DNA of 64,000 nucleotides, from positions 2,785,419 through 2,849,418 of the forward strand of contig NZ_OY781872.1 in the NCBI RefSeq assembly GCF_963677065.1, read 5' to 3'. The position numbers were made by a program, and so were the translations under genes. The notes beneath the pieces were generated by a model. The model did not search any database. It was given only the letters and a program-made list of their open reading frames with translations, and was not told where the DNA came from. Positions 24,700 to 34,248 of this stretch are shown here, one piece after another; the stretch's first letter is position 1; every line of letters starts with the position of its first letter. The DNA is from an uncultured Methanoregula sp. GTDB taxonomy: Archaea; Halobacteriota; Methanomicrobia; Methanomicrobiales; Methanospirillaceae.

Positions 24700-26763
24700 T
24701 TATAACAGTCCCGGCGCTTTGACCCGGAACTTCTGCCAGAGCACACGTCCTACAACACGGTAGGTGTAGTCCAGCTCTTCGAAACTGGGGATGTCGTGTT
24801 CCTTTAACATCTCCCGGCCAACGTTCATCGAGTCCCCGCCCAGGAGGGTGGCGACAAGCCGGTTCTGGGTTGATGCCGAGAACTTGAGGATCTGCTTTGC
24901 GAACTGCTCCGAGGTCAGGACCAGGTTCGGGAAACCGATGATAAACGCGATATCCCAGAGATCCGCATGCTTGGCGAGAACCGCGAACGTTTTCTCGAAC
25001 CGTTTCTCCGAAGCATCGCCAAGCAGGTCGATGGGGTTGCCCTTGTTCCAGAACTCGGGAAGGAACTCGTTGAGCTCATCGATGACTTCCTTTGGCAGGT
25101 CTACAACCTCGACCCCATAACGCTCTGCGTAATCCGAGGAGAGCACCGCATAACCGCCGGCATTTGTTATTACTACCGCCCGCTTGCCTTTCGGGTACCG
25201 CTTCGGGTGGGCGAGCATCTGGGCTGCGAGGAACGCACCGGTGAGAGTGTGGACGGCGATGACACCGGACTTCCTGAAGGCTTCCATGTAGACATCGTAG
25301 GAACCGGAGAGCGATCCTGTGTGGGATGAGGCTGCGGCCTGACCGCGGCGGGAGGACCCGGCCTTGATGGCGATGACCGGCTTGACCTTGGCCACTTCGG
25401 AGACCACTTCCATGAATCCCTTGCCGTCAGTGATCTGCTCGATGTACATGATGATGGCTTTTGTCTTCTCGTCTTTGCCTACATAGCGCAGGTAATCGAG
25501 GAAGTCGAGGTCGGACTGGTTGCCCACGGAGATGACGTTCGAGAACCCGATGTTCTTTGCAAGACTCCAGTCAACGACCGTGTTGATGATGGCACCGCTC
25601 TGCGAGATGAACGCGATGTTGCCGGGTTTTGGCGACTGGTGGACGTAGGTGGTATCGATGCCCTTGGGGGGAATGATGACTCCAAGACAGTTCGGCCCGA
25701 TAATCCGGGTACCGTGCCCCTTTGCAATCGCAAGAACCCGGTCTTCGAGCGCTTTTCCGCCCTCGCCCATTTCCTTGAAACCCGCGGTGATGATGACGGC
25801 CATAGGGACGCCTTTTGCCCCGCATTCTTCAATTACCGCCGGGACATGGAGTGCCGGCACCGTTATGACCGCAAGATCTACGGGTGCGGGAATGGCGGTG
25901 ATGGACGGGTAGGCCTTGAGCCCCTGGATCTCGCCCCGCTTGTTGTTGACCGGGTAGAGCTGGCCGGGGAAGTGGAGGAGGTTGTGCATGACGGCGTACC
26001 CCATCTTTGTGGAGTCCTGCGATGCACCGACAACCGCTATCGATCTCGGGTTGAAGTATTCCATCGGGACCGGGGTACGGATCGCTTTCTCCACCACTTT
26101 TATGTCATCGTTTACGATGACGCGTGCATCAACAGCACAGGCGCCCTTCTCGTAGAGCCGGATCGGGTTGATATCAAATTCCACGACCTGCTCGTTCTCT
26201 TCGAAAAAGCGCGCAACGTTTGAGATTATCCGGACCAGTTCCTCTTCATCGCGGGGCTTGGCGCCGCGGTAACCGGCAATCAGGGGATACGCGTTGATCT
26301 CCTTGATCATCTGACGGATCTCTTCTTCGCTGATGGGCAGGATCCGGAGCGTCACGTCTTTCATGAGCTCGACCATGGTCCCACCCATACCAAAGGTGAT
26401 GACCTTGCCAAAGGCAGGATCTGTCCGTCCCCCGATGATCAGTTCAAGGCCCGGCTCGGCCTGCTGCTCAACAATGACACCTTCGATATGGGCATCTGGG
26501 TTGTAGGCTTTCGCGCCGTCGATGATCTTGGTGAACGCACCAAGAGCGGCTTTCCTGCTCCCGATACCGACAATAACACCGCCTGCATCGCTCTTGTGGA
26601 CGATCTGGGGCGAGATGATCTTCATAACAACCGGGCAGCCCATACGTTCGGCGGCATGTGCTGCATCTTCCCCGCTCTTTACTATCTGGTACTCGGGTAC
26701 CGGAAGATCATATTTCCTGAGAATATCATATCCTTCTGCTTCACTCAACATTTTCTGGGTCAC
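24700..26763 (-). CDS. Acetate-CoA ligase (ADP-forming), fused subunits
   Basis: 687 residues. The N-terminal part is an ATP-grasp domain (MGCPVVMKIISPQIVHKSD). The C-terminal part holds the CoA-binding domain (SIAVVGASQDSTKMGYAVM) and the succinyl-CoA-synthetase-like domain with the catalytic His in SSHTGSLSGSYD. The order is therefore beta then alpha. It interconverts acyl-CoA plus ADP with acid plus ATP. GTG 26763 is preferred because GAGGTGA lies four bases upstream; the open frame extends to an ATG at 26856. Divergent from the AMP-forming enzyme at 27034, so acetate can be handled in both directions. Confidence 0.9.
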   Translation of the reverse strand: MTQKMLSEAEGYDILRKYDLPVPEYQIVKSGEDAAHAAERMGCPVVMKIISPQIVHKSDAGGVIVGIGSRKAALGAFTKIIDGAKAYNPDAHIEGVIVEQQAEPGLELIIGGRTDPAFGKVITFGMGGTMVELMKDVTLRILPISEEEIRQMIKEINAYPLIAGYRGAKPRDEEELVRIISNVARFFEENEQVVEFDINPIRLYEKGACAVDARVIVNDDIKVVEKAIRTPVPMEYFNPRSIAVVGASQDSTKMGYAVMHNLLHFPGQLYPVNNKRGEIQGLKAYPSITAIPAPVDLAVITVPALHVPAVIEECGAKGVPMAVIITAGFKEMGEGGKALEDRVLAIAKGHGTRIIGPNCLGVIIPPKGIDTTYVHQSPKPGNIAFISQSGAIINTVVDWSLAKNIGFSNVISVGNQSDLDFLDYLRYVGKDEKTKAIIMYIEQITDGKGFMEVVSEVAKVKPVIAIKAGSSRRGQAAASSHTGSLSGSYDVYMEAFRKSGVIAVHTLTGAFLAAQMLAHPKRYPKGKRAVVITNAGGYAVLSSDYAERYGVEVVDLPKEVIDELNEFLPEFWNKGNPIDLLGDASEKRFEKTFAVLAKHADLWDIAFIIGFPNLVLTSEQFAKQILKFSASTQNRLVATLLGGDSMNVGREMLKEHDIPSFEELDYTYRVVGRVLWQKFRVKAPGLL

Positions 26764-26984
26764 GGATTCACCTCGATTTTGTCTGATCTGGTTCCCTTTT
26801 TGGGAAGATGTATTAATTTTGTTGGTGAATGCGTGCAGAAGGGTTCGATCGAACAAGACTCATGCCCGCACTCAGGTTTTTTTAAAAAATTTGGTATGAC
26901 ACAATTTAAACATTCTGCAATTGTCGAATTCTGCTTCGGCATCAAACGGTGACCGAAACGGGCGATTTTGGACATTCAGACTAA

Positions 26985-27015
26985 AAGATTAAGTTAAATT
27001 ATCATTATTGATAAT
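26985..27015 (+). promoter_or_regulatory. Inverted repeat before the acetyl-CoA synthetase gene
   Basis: ATTATCA (26998-27004) and TGATAAT (27009-27015) form a perfect 7-base inverted repeat, spacer TTAT, ending 18 bases before the ATG. It sits in an AT-rich divergent intergenic region (26764-27033) shared with the ADP-forming enzyme and could be the operator for one or both. Confidence 0.5.
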
Positions 27016-27033
27016 GTAGATTAGGAGCACTCT

Positions 27034-28929
27034 ATGCAAGAGAGCGCGGATTTGAAACACGAAATCAAGTACTATACGCCTGATCCCTCCTACCGCACAA
27101 ACAGCTGGATGGGGGATTACAGCTGGGCCTATAATGAGTTTCTTAAAGACCCCGAGGCGTTCTGGGCAAAGATCGCAAAAAAACTCCACTGGTTCACCGA
27201 ATGGGATCAAGTTCGGGAATGGAACTATCCTTATGCAAAATGGTTCCTCAATGGCAAGACCAATATAACCTACAATTGTCTTGACCGCCACGTTGTCGGG
27301 AAAAACCGGAACAAAGTTGCTCTTATCTGGAAGGGTGAGACCGACGATGAAGAGCGGGTTTATACCTACCGCCAGCTCCTCCGCGAAGTAAACCGGTTTG
27401 CCAATGGCCTTAAAAACCTGGGGGTTACGAAAGGCGACCGGGTCTGTATCTATATGCCGATGATTCCTGAACAGGTTATTGCCATGCTTGCCTGCGCCAG
27501 AATCGGGGCCGTCCACAGTGTTGTATTCGGGGGGTACGGGGCGGCCGCACTCAACCAGCGGATCGTGGGTGCCGGTGCCAAGGTGGTAATTACTGCCGAT
27601 ATGGCTGTTCGCCGTGGCAAATCCATCCCGCTCAAACATGTGATTGAAGAAGCGATCATCCATGCACCTACGGTTGAACATCTTATCATCCTGCGCAGGG
27701 AGCTTGGCAGGCCGGTTGAGATCCACAGTGAGATGGAGCTTGATTTCTATGAGGTTGTCAAGGAAGCTTCACCCGAGTGCCCGGCAGAAGTGATGGACTC
27801 CGAAGATCCGATGTTCATCCTGTATACGAGCGGAACCACCGGGGCGCCCAAAGGAATCGTCCACACCTGCGGCGGGTACATGGTCGGGGTCTATTATACA
27901 ACCAAATACATCTTTGACCTAAAAGAGAGCGATGTGTACTGGTGCACGGCCGACCCCGGCTGGATCACCGGTCACTCGTACGTGGTTTACGGCCCCCTTC
28001 TCGTTGGCGGAACTATCCTCATCTCTGAGAACACGCCGGATTATCCGGATCCTGGCATCTGGTGGAAGATGGTCGAGGAATACGGAGTCAGCATCCTCTA
28101 TACTGCACCGACTGCAATCCGGATGTTCATGAAACTCGGCCGCGAATGGCCGGACAAATACAATCTCAGCACTCTCCGGATCCTCGGATCCGTCGGAGAG
28201 CCGCTCAATCCCGAGGCATTCGAATGGTTCTATCAGGTGATCGGCAGGAGCAAATGCCCTATCGTTGATACCTGGTGGCAGACCGAGACGGGCATGCACA
28301 TGATCACAACCGTTCTCGGGGAGCCGATGCGGCCGGGTTTTGCCGGAAAGTCTATACCCGGCGTTGTTGCCGATGTCGTGGACAAGGACGGGAAGAGTGT
28401 CGAGCCCGGCAAAAGCGGTCTTTTAGTGATAAAAGAACCCTGGCCGTCCATGATGCGGGCCGTCTATAACGACGATGCCCGGTACCGCAAATACTGGGAG
28501 ACCATCCCCAACTGTTACACCGTGGGAGACCTGGCGATAAAAGCTACAGACGGGAATATCATGGTGATTGGACGTTCCGACGACCTGATCGTTGTTGCCG
28601 GTCACAATATCGGAACTGCTGAAGTCGAAAGCGCACTTGTATCCCATAAAGCGGTCGCAGAAGCAGCTGTTATCGGCAAGCCGGATCCCCTTAAGGGAAA
28701 TATCATCAAGGCGTTCGTCATGCTCCGGCTCGGCCATGCACCCAGTGACCGTCTGAAAAACGAGCTCACTTACCACGTGCGCATCACCCTTGGCCCCATC
28801 GCCATGCCCTCAGAGATTGAATTTGTCGAAACCCTTCCAAAGACGCGGAGCGGAAAAATTGTCCGACGGGTTCTCAAGGCAAAGGAGATGGGCATGGATC
28901 CGGGGGATGTCTCGACCCTGGATGAATGA
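27034..28929 (+). CDS. acs: Acetyl-CoA synthetase (AMP-forming)
   Basis: 631 residues, full length. Nucleotide motif [15 protein letters not shown], then WWQTETG and, near the C-terminus, [15 protein letters not shown] with the catalytic Lys that is acetylated in relatives. It converts acetate, ATP and CoA to acetyl-CoA, AMP and pyrophosphate, so supplies acetyl-CoA for biosynthesis in a hydrogenotroph. The start ATG is preceded by an AGGAG at about 27023-27027. Confidence 0.95.
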   Translation: MQESADLKHEIKYYTPDPSYRTNSWMGDYSWAYNEFLKDPEAFWAKIAKKLHWFTEWDQVREWNYPYAKWFLNGKTNITYNCLDRHVVGKNRNKVALIWKGETDDEERVYTYRQLLREVNRFANGLKNLGVTKGDRVCIYMPMIPEQVIAMLACARIGAVHSVVFGGYGAAALNQRIVGAGAKVVITADMAVRRGKSIPLKHVIEEAIIHAPTVEHLIILRRELGRPVEIHSEMELDFYEVVKEASPECPAEVMDSEDPMFILYTSGTTGAPKGIVHTCGGYMVGVYYTTKYIFDLKESDVYWCTADPGWITGHSYVVYGPLLVGGTILISENTPDYPDPGIWWKMVEEYGVSILYTAPTAIRMFMKLGREWPDKYNLSTLRILGSVGEPLNPEAFEWFYQVIGRSKCPIVDTWWQTETGMHMITTVLGEPMRPGFAGKSIPGVVADVVDKDGKSVEPGKSGLLVIKEPWPSMMRAVYNDDARYRKYWETIPNCYTVGDLAIKATDGNIMVIGRSDDLIVVAGHNIGTAEVESALVSHKAVAEAAVIGKPDPLKGNIIKAFVMLRLGHAPSDRLKNELTYHVRITLGPIAMPSEIEFVETLPKTRSGKIVRRVLKAKEMGMDPGDVSTLDE

Positions 28930-29433
28930 ATAGTACGGGAAGCAATATCCCACTCCCCGTTTTACTGTTTTATTAATTGTTGATACTAACCGGTAACACC
29001 GATAGTTCTCAAGTGAGGAGTCAGCCGGATCGTATCCGGTTCCCATCGCTTTTTCAGGATGAAATCCCCCGGTATACCTGGCCTGTATATTCTCTGTTTT
29101 ATTTTCGGCATATCCGGGTTTAAGACCTGATAATAAAACCGGCCGATTTGGGACCCGGGGAGACGAAAAGCACCGGGATCCCCATAGGGAAGAAACCCAA
29201 AAAGGTATTCCATTCCTGTACAGAATCGCCCACCAATTATGAGGAGAGAGAAAGAGCCGGACGGTTCCCGGGCTCTCTAATCCGGCACCGGTTTTAAACG
29301 ATGCTTTTTTATATGGCCCCCTCCCTTTCCTTATATACTAAATAAAGGGATGTTTGGGAGAACAGAGCGGGATCTTTTTCCGCCCGGCTTCAAAAACGCC
29401 CGAAAACAACTCAAATCTCAGGTGATAACGAAT
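28930..29433. other. Gene-poor gap holding the tbp promoter
   Basis: Just after acs, a T-rich stretch (28961-28980) could end transcription. A TATATAC-containing box at 29331-29338 lies before tbp and would place the transcript start near 29357, leaving a leader of about 75 bases. A minus-strand ORF in the middle of the gap does not look like a protein. No other structure was recognised. Confidence 0.55.
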
Positions 29434-29994
29434 ATGAAGGTCAGGCCAGAAGACTCCCTTAAGATCGAAAATATCGTTGCCTCAGCAAAGGTGACTGATT
29501 ATCTGGATCTACCCGCACTCGCATCCCAGATCGAGGGTGCTGAATATAATAAGAAGCGGTTTCCCGGTGTCGTTCTCCGGATGCAGGATCCCAAGATCGC
29601 AGCCCTTGTTTTTGGTTCCGGCAAAGTTGTACTGACTGGTGCCAAGAGCATTGACAGCCTGAGCAAGGGGCTCAACATCCTTGGCGGGCTTCTGCGCAAA
29701 CAGGGAATCGATATCCCCAAGAAACTGGATTACAAGATCCAGAATATCGTGACTTCGGCAGATCTTGCCACAGCGATAAACCTCAACAAGATTGCCGTTG
29801 GTTTCAACCTGGACCGGATTGAGTACGAGCCCGAGCAGTTCCCCGGCCTTGTTTACCGGCTCGATGTGCCAAAAGTCGTCGTGCTCCTCTTTGGATCGGG
29901 AAAACTCATAATTACGGGCGGTAAGGAACCTGAAGATGCAAAGAAAGCCGTAGTCAAGATCCTCTCCGATCTCAGAAGTCTCGGACTTCTCTGA
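29434..29994 (+). CDS. tbp: TATA-box binding protein
   Basis: 186 residues made of two direct repeats, each with the saddle signature: FPGVVLRMQDPKIAALVFGS and FPGLVYRLDVPKVVVLLFGS. It binds TATA boxes to start transcription. ATG 29434 is chosen: an AGGTGAT-like ribosome site at about 29420-29426 precedes it, and the 28 in-frame residues upstream are not protein-like. It sits alone before a winged-helix gene. Confidence 0.97.
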   Translation: MKVRPEDSLKIENIVASAKVTDYLDLPALASQIEGAEYNKKRFPGVVLRMQDPKIAALVFGSGKVVLTGAKSIDSLSKGLNILGGLLRKQGIDIPKKLDYKIQNIVTSADLATAINLNKIAVGFNLDRIEYEPEQFPGLVYRLDVPKVVVLLFGSGKLIITGGKEPEDAKKAVVKILSDLRSLGLL

Positions 29995-30094
29995 TTTTTA
30001 ATGGCTGACTCTGCATGGCAGAGTATGTACTGTCGGCCCGTAATAGGGCATTTAATATTGTATTTAAAATATATGGGTATTGCTTCACAATAAG

Positions 30095-30110
30095 AGTACC
30101 TATATATCAT
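30095..30110 (+). promoter_or_regulatory. TATA box for the small winged-helix gene
   Basis: CTATATATCA at 30100-30109 in a strongly AT-rich stretch, about 55 bases before the ATG at 30164, implying a leader of roughly 30 bases. Confidence 0.5.
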
Positions 30111-30163
30111 AATCTCAATAAATGTAAGTGTAAGATTCAGAGAAAATTTACTGGATGTGATGC

Positions 30164-30538
30164 ATGAGAACTGAGAACGTAATGTACTTTACCGAGAAGG
30201 AGGAAGAATTTGCCAACCTTCTCATTGAGATCGGGACAAAACGGAATGTTGCAAAAGTGCTGGTGTTTCTGGCAAACACGCCGGAAGCTACCTCACGCGC
30301 AATCGAACGCGGTACCGATCTCCGCCAGCCTGAGGTCAGCATCGCTATGCGCTACTTAATCGAGCAGAACTGGATTACAAGTAGGGAGAGCAAGGCCGAG
30401 AGCAAAGGACGCCCGGTCAAGATCTACGAACTTGCAAAACCGATCCATGAGATCATGGACAGCATCGAGAAAGAGAAGAAGAAAGAGGCGACCAACCAGC
30501 TCGCCCTTGTTCAGAAATTACGGGACTACATCCGGTGA
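30164..30538 (+). CDS. Winged-helix transcriptional regulator
   Basis: 124 residues: an N-terminal helix, a winged-helix fold with FLANTPEATSRAIERGTDLR and the recognition helix RQPEVSIAMRYLIEQNWI, then a charged C-terminal helix of Lys/Glu that probably dimerises. It resembles predicted regulators common in methanogens. Its 3' end overlaps the 3' end of rpiA by 21 bases on the opposite strand. Confidence 0.82.
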   Translation: MRTENVMYFTEKEEEFANLLIEIGTKRNVAKVLVFLANTPEATSRAIERGTDLRQPEVSIAMRYLIEQNWITSRESKAESKGRPVKIYELAKPIHEIMDSIEKEKKKEATNQLALVQKLRDYIR

Positions 30539-31231
30539 TGTAAGTACCCTGCACTTTTTTTCGCTTCCGACAATCACGGTTGTTTTATCCATAAAATTAC
30601 AGAAGAGCCCGCTCTCTACAACCCCGGGGATATCTGCTATTGCCATCTCCAGTTCCCGCGGATCGGCAATCTCCATGAACTTGCAGTCGATAACAAAATT
30701 CCCGTTATCGGATATGACCGGGCCGTCTTTCTTGACCGCTTCACGGATAACCGGGACGCAACCGAGAGCCCTGAGCTGGTTCATGACCGATCGGGCTGCA
30801 AAAGGAAGAACTTCCACAGGAACCGGAGCCGCAAGGCGGTTTACGACCTTCTGTTCGTCAACCACCACCACGAATTCGAGTGCAGCTGCCGCAACGCATT
30901 TCTCCCGGGTATGAGCGGCTCCCCGGCCTTTGATCAAGTGAAATTTCGGATCCACTTCATCTGCCCCATCGATGGCAATCTCGATCACCGGGTGATCATC
31001 GAGAGTTGTCAGCGGGATGCCATATTCGCGTGCCCGCATTGCAGTCTGGTACGATGTGGGTATGCCCTGGACCCGGAGGCCTTCCCGGACCCTGACTCCC
31101 AGCCGCTCTATCATATAATAGACAGTCGAGCCGGTGCCAAGGCCCACAACACTGCCGTCCTCCACCATATCGGCTGCCTTATGTCCCGCTTCCTGTTTGG
31201 CGGAAGCAAGTTTTTGCGCTTTTTCGTCCAT
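30518..31231 (-). CDS. rpiA: Ribose-5-phosphate isomerase A
   Basis: 237 residues. Motifs are VGLGTGSTVYY (phosphate loop), IAIDGADEVDP (active-site Asp pair), and KGRGAAHTREK with the catalytic-side Lys. It interconverts ribulose 5-phosphate and ribose 5-phosphate for nucleotide synthesis. The ATG at 31231 gives the usual family start; an in-frame ATG nine codons upstream is less likely. It overlaps the convergent regulator gene at the 3' end. Confidence 0.95.
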   Translation of the reverse strand: MDEKAQKLASAKQEAGHKAADMVEDGSVVGLGTGSTVYYMIERLGVRVREGLRVQGIPTSYQTAMRAREYGIPLTTLDDHPVIEIAIDGADEVDPKFHLIKGRGAAHTREKCVAAAALEFVVVVDEQKVVNRLAAPVPVEVLPFAARSVMNQLRALGCVPVIREAVKKDGPVISDNGNFVIDCKFMEIADPRELEMAIADIPGVVESGLFCNFMDKTTVIVGSEKKCRVLTSPDVVP

Positions 31232-31301
31232 CAAAGTGATACTAATCAATGCCCGCATAATTAAAACTGGTGATATGAGCGCGGGATTGTTCCGGTAAAA
31301 A

Positions 31302-32081
31302 TTATAAAAACAGTTTCTTCATATCCTCGTGGGCGGCATGGGCTGTACAGTCAAGGGTAATGGGGGAGATGGAGACATTGCCTTTCCGGATCGCGTGGAC
31401 ATCGGTGCCTTCTTCAGCATCGTCGATGAGCGGCCCGTTGATCCAGAAGTACGGCCGGCCGCGGGGATCGAGCCGTTTCTCAACCCCGGTATGGAACAGT
31501 TTGTGGGCAAGCCTTGTTACTTCATATCCGCCTTTGACCTCCGAGGGTATATTGACATTGATGACATCCGCGTTTGGACAGAATCCCCGTTCAAGCACGC
31601 GGGAGACAACGTCGCGGACAACCTTCTTTGCAGCATCGAACCCCTGGCCATGCGTCCTGGGATCATCGAACTTGTCTCCCTGATCCTCTACCTGGAGAGA
31701 GAACGCAATGCCCTTGACTCCCTGGTTTGATCCTTCGAGTGCTGCCCCGACCGTACCGGAGGTCATGATGGACTCAAACGAGAGGTTCTCCCCGATATTG
31801 ATGCCGCTTACAATAAGGTTCGGGTTGAGTTTCAGCGCGTAAAGGCCGATGATCACCGAGTCCGTGGGTTTTCCGGCAACGGACCAGGCCCGTTCTCCAT
31901 TGATCAGGATCTGGTTTGTCCGCAGGGGCTCGAAGATCGAGATCGACCGGCCGACCGCGCTCTGCTGGGTTGCGGGGGCGACCACGGTCACATCGGCAAT
32001 AGGCCTGAGCGCGTCGTAAGCGGCCCAGAGCCCTGTGGAACTCACGCCGTCATCATTGGTCAGCAGGATCGAAGGTCTCAT
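31302..32081 (-). CDS. surE: 5'/3'-nucleotidase SurE
   Basis: 259 residues. The metal motif LLTNDDGVSSTGL opens the protein, and Asp-Asp, a Ser and an Asn (IVSGINIGENL) form the remaining ligands. Archaeal SurE hydrolyses nucleoside monophosphates and some polyphosphate. Start at ATG 32081. Divergent from mfnD with 81 bases between. Confidence 0.95.
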   Translation of the reverse strand: MRPSILLTNDDGVSSTGLWAAYDALRPIADVTVVAPATQQSAVGRSISIFEPLRTNQILINGERAWSVAGKPTDSVIIGLYALKLNPNLIVSGINIGENLSFESIMTSGTVGAALEGSNQGVKGIAFSLQVEDQGDKFDDPRTHGQGFDAAKKVVRDVVSRVLERGFCPNADVINVNIPSEVKGGYEVTRLAHKLFHTGVEKRLDPRGRPYFWINGPLIDDAEEGTDVHAIRKGNVSISPITLDCTAHAAHEDMKKLFL

Positions 32082-32162
32082 GTTCTTCCTGTATTGATGC
32101 CCTTTGCCAAAAAGGTCACCGATCGGATAGGGTAATTTTCCGGAAGAGCATAATATTGTGGG

Positions 32163-33050
32163 ATGAAAGTCCTGCTTGCCGAATATACCTCCGCAAACGA
32201 CCCGGCACTTGCCCGCGAGGGCAATGCTATGCTGCGTGTGCTGATATCGAGTTTTGAGCGTTCAGGGTACGAGGTGGTCCTGCCGGGCCATGGCGATTTT
32301 GCCGGAGAGATCGAGCGGCTTGCACCTGCCTGCGATATGGGTCTTGTGATCGCACCCGATCACCTCCTGTCGCAGTTCACCATGCTTCTTGAACAGCACA
32401 CCCACAATCTCGGCTGCGGGTTCATGACGATCGCGCTCTGTGCCAACAAAGTCAAGACCCAGAAGGTTCTCGGTCAGCATGGCATTCCCGTTCCGGGGGA
32501 GCCGGGGTCCGGCAAACGGGTGATAAAACCCGTAAAAGGATGCGGTTCGCAGGGAGTCCGTATATCCCTTGGCGATCCTGGTGAAGGGGAGTTTGCCGAA
32601 CGGTTTATCGATGGAGAGCACATCTCGGTCAGCCTCATCCCGAACCGGGTGATCGGGGATGCCTGCCTCTACTTCAGGGGAAATCCCCCGGTCGTGCTTG
32701 CCGTGAACCGGCAGCATATAGAAACGGGTGCGGATGGATCTATCCGCTATCTCGGCGGGGAAACCCCGACCCATCATCCGCGCGAGACGGAGATTATAGA
32801 TACGGCGCGGAAAGTTTGCGAAGTTCTCGGCTGCCAGGGATACTGCGGTGTCGACATGGTTGTTGCGGACAAGGTGTATGTTGTGGATGTCAACCCCCGG
32901 ATCACAACAAGTCTTGTCGGGATCGCAGCCTGCATGAAAGAAGAAATTGCCGACCTGCTCGTGGCGGCATCCAAAGGGGAAGGCCCGGCTGCAGTCCATC
33001 TTGAAGGCCACGCCCGATTCGACACCGACGGGAAGGTCACCCGGATATGA
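32163..33050 (+). CDS. mfnD: Tyramine-L-glutamate ligase (ATP-grasp), methanofuran synthesis
   Basis: 295 residues with an ATP-grasp pattern: RVIKPVKGCGSQGVRIS (ATP loop), ERFIDGEHISVSLI and VYVVDVNPRITTS (metal ligands). Homologues of this size next to the hydantoinase-like MfnF join glutamate to tyramine, the first glutamylation of methanofuran. Overlaps mfnF by ATGA, so translation is coupled. Assignment rests on the fold plus the neighbour. Confidence 0.85.
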   Translation: MKVLLAEYTSANDPALAREGNAMLRVLISSFERSGYEVVLPGHGDFAGEIERLAPACDMGLVIAPDHLLSQFTMLLEQHTHNLGCGFMTIALCANKVKTQKVLGQHGIPVPGEPGSGKRVIKPVKGCGSQGVRISLGDPGEGEFAERFIDGEHISVSLIPNRVIGDACLYFRGNPPVVLAVNRQHIETGADGSIRYLGGETPTHHPRETEIIDTARKVCEVLGCQGYCGVDMVVADKVYVVDVNPRITTSLVGIAACMKEEIADLLVAASKGEGPAAVHLEGHARFDTDGKVTRI

Positions 33051-33985
33051 TCGGGATCGATGTTGGCGGGGCGAACCTCAAGGTTGTTGATGAGAGCGGC
33101 GTTCACCTACATTACTGCCCGCTCTGGGAGAATGCTCCCATCACCCGCCTTCTGAAGCAATACGTGAAGGGCAAAGATGATCCGGCTGCGGTGGTGATGA
33201 GCGGGGAACTTGCCGATTGTTTCGAGAATAAGCTGCAGGGAATATCGTTCATTGTCAGTGCGGTCCATGCGGCATTTCCCAAAGCCCGTTTTTATGGCAC
33301 CGATGCCCGCTTCCATGACGGGGACGTCCCGCAGCTGGCAGCTGCCAACTGGCTGGCGTCTGCGGATTATATCCGGACAAAATATCCGGATGCTGTTCTT
33401 CTTGATATCGGCAGTACGACTGCGGATATCATTCCCCTTAACCGGTTCGATCGCCTGCTGGGTCTTACCGATCTGAAACGGCTGCAGTCCGGTTACCTGC
33501 TTTATACCGGCATGCTCCGGACAAATGTGGCAACCCTGATTCAATCCGTGGATCTCAACGGTATCCGGACTCCTGTCAGCACAGAGTATTTTGCAACCAG
33601 TGCCGATGCCCACCTTGTGCTCGATCACATCGATCCTGTACTGTATACCTGCGACACTCCGGATCGGAAGGAAAAGACCCGGAACGCCTCCCTGAGGCGC
33701 CTCGCCCGGGTAGTCTGTGCAGATCTTGATGAGGTTGGGGTAGCCGGTGCGGAGCAGATAGCAGCGGAATTCTGGTTGGCCCAGAAAACGATGATCTGCA
33801 ACCAGGTGCGCAGGATTGCCGCCGAATCCGGGGCAGGGCAGGTTGTGGTTGCAGGTATCGGGGCGGCTCTTTTTGCCCGGGAACTCAACGGCATCGATCT
33901 CATGCGGGAACTCGGGCCTGAAGCAGATGCCCTGCCCGCGTTTGCAGTGCGGGAACTGGCGTGCAGGGAAAAAACCGATTGCTGA
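33047..33985 (+). CDS. mfnF: Hydantoinase-like methanofuran synthase MfnF
   Basis: 312 residues of the ASKHA/hydantoinase type, with IGIDVGGANLKVV at the start and LLDIGSTTADIIPL in the middle (phosphate loops). MfnF-type proteins couple the furan methanamine phosphate-derived unit to glutamyl-tyramine in methanofuran synthesis. This is the expected partner of the overlapping mfnD. In the same family are methylotroph proteins of unclear role, so a little doubt remains. Confidence 0.85.
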   Translation: MIGIDVGGANLKVVDESGVHLHYCPLWENAPITRLLKQYVKGKDDPAAVVMSGELADCFENKLQGISFIVSAVHAAFPKARFYGTDARFHDGDVPQLAAANWLASADYIRTKYPDAVLLDIGSTTADIIPLNRFDRLLGLTDLKRLQSGYLLYTGMLRTNVATLIQSVDLNGIRTPVSTEYFATSADAHLVLDHIDPVLYTCDTPDRKEKTRNASLRRLARVVCADLDEVGVAGAEQIAAEFWLAQKTMICNQVRRIAAESGAGQVVVAGIGAALFARELNGIDLMRELGPEADALPAFAVRELACREKTDC

Positions 33986-33996
33986 CCGGGGCGGTA

Positions 33997-34248
33997 ATGA
34001 ATCCGTGGAAGCTGAGTCTGGTATTGTTTGCAGGATCGCTCGTACTGACGATTGTGTTATGGATGATCGGTCTGCCGTTCTTCTTTTTTTGTCTCATCAT
34101 CCCGGTCATCCCTTTTCTTTGGAGGGAACAACGAATGCGGCGCTGCCCGGTATGCGGATGGGAAACCACAGGCAGCGAGCGCTTCTGCCCCTTCGATGCC
34201 GCTCCCCTCCGGAATCCTGGCAGCGATGGTGGAGATCGTAAGGATTGA
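33997..34248 (+). CDS. Small membrane protein with C-terminal zinc ribbon
   Basis: 83 residues: two short hydrophobic helices, a basic spacer (REQRMRR), then CPVCGWETTGSERFCPFD, a two-pair Cys zinc ribbon facing the cytoplasm. It starts 11 bases after mfnF (ATG 33997; a further upstream in-frame start at 33961 overlaps mfnF). Its last 190 or so bases lie antisense to the transposase-like ORF, which makes this locus unusual. Confidence 0.7.
   Translation: MNPWKLSLVLFAGSLVLTIVLWMIGLPFFFFCLIIPVIPFLWREQRMRRCPVCGWETTGSERFCPFDAAPLRNPGSDGGDRKD

Noticed and set aside
28986..29213. 75-codon ORF in the gap before tbp, minus strand
   Set aside because: No ribosome site, no family features and atypical composition; treated as non-coding.
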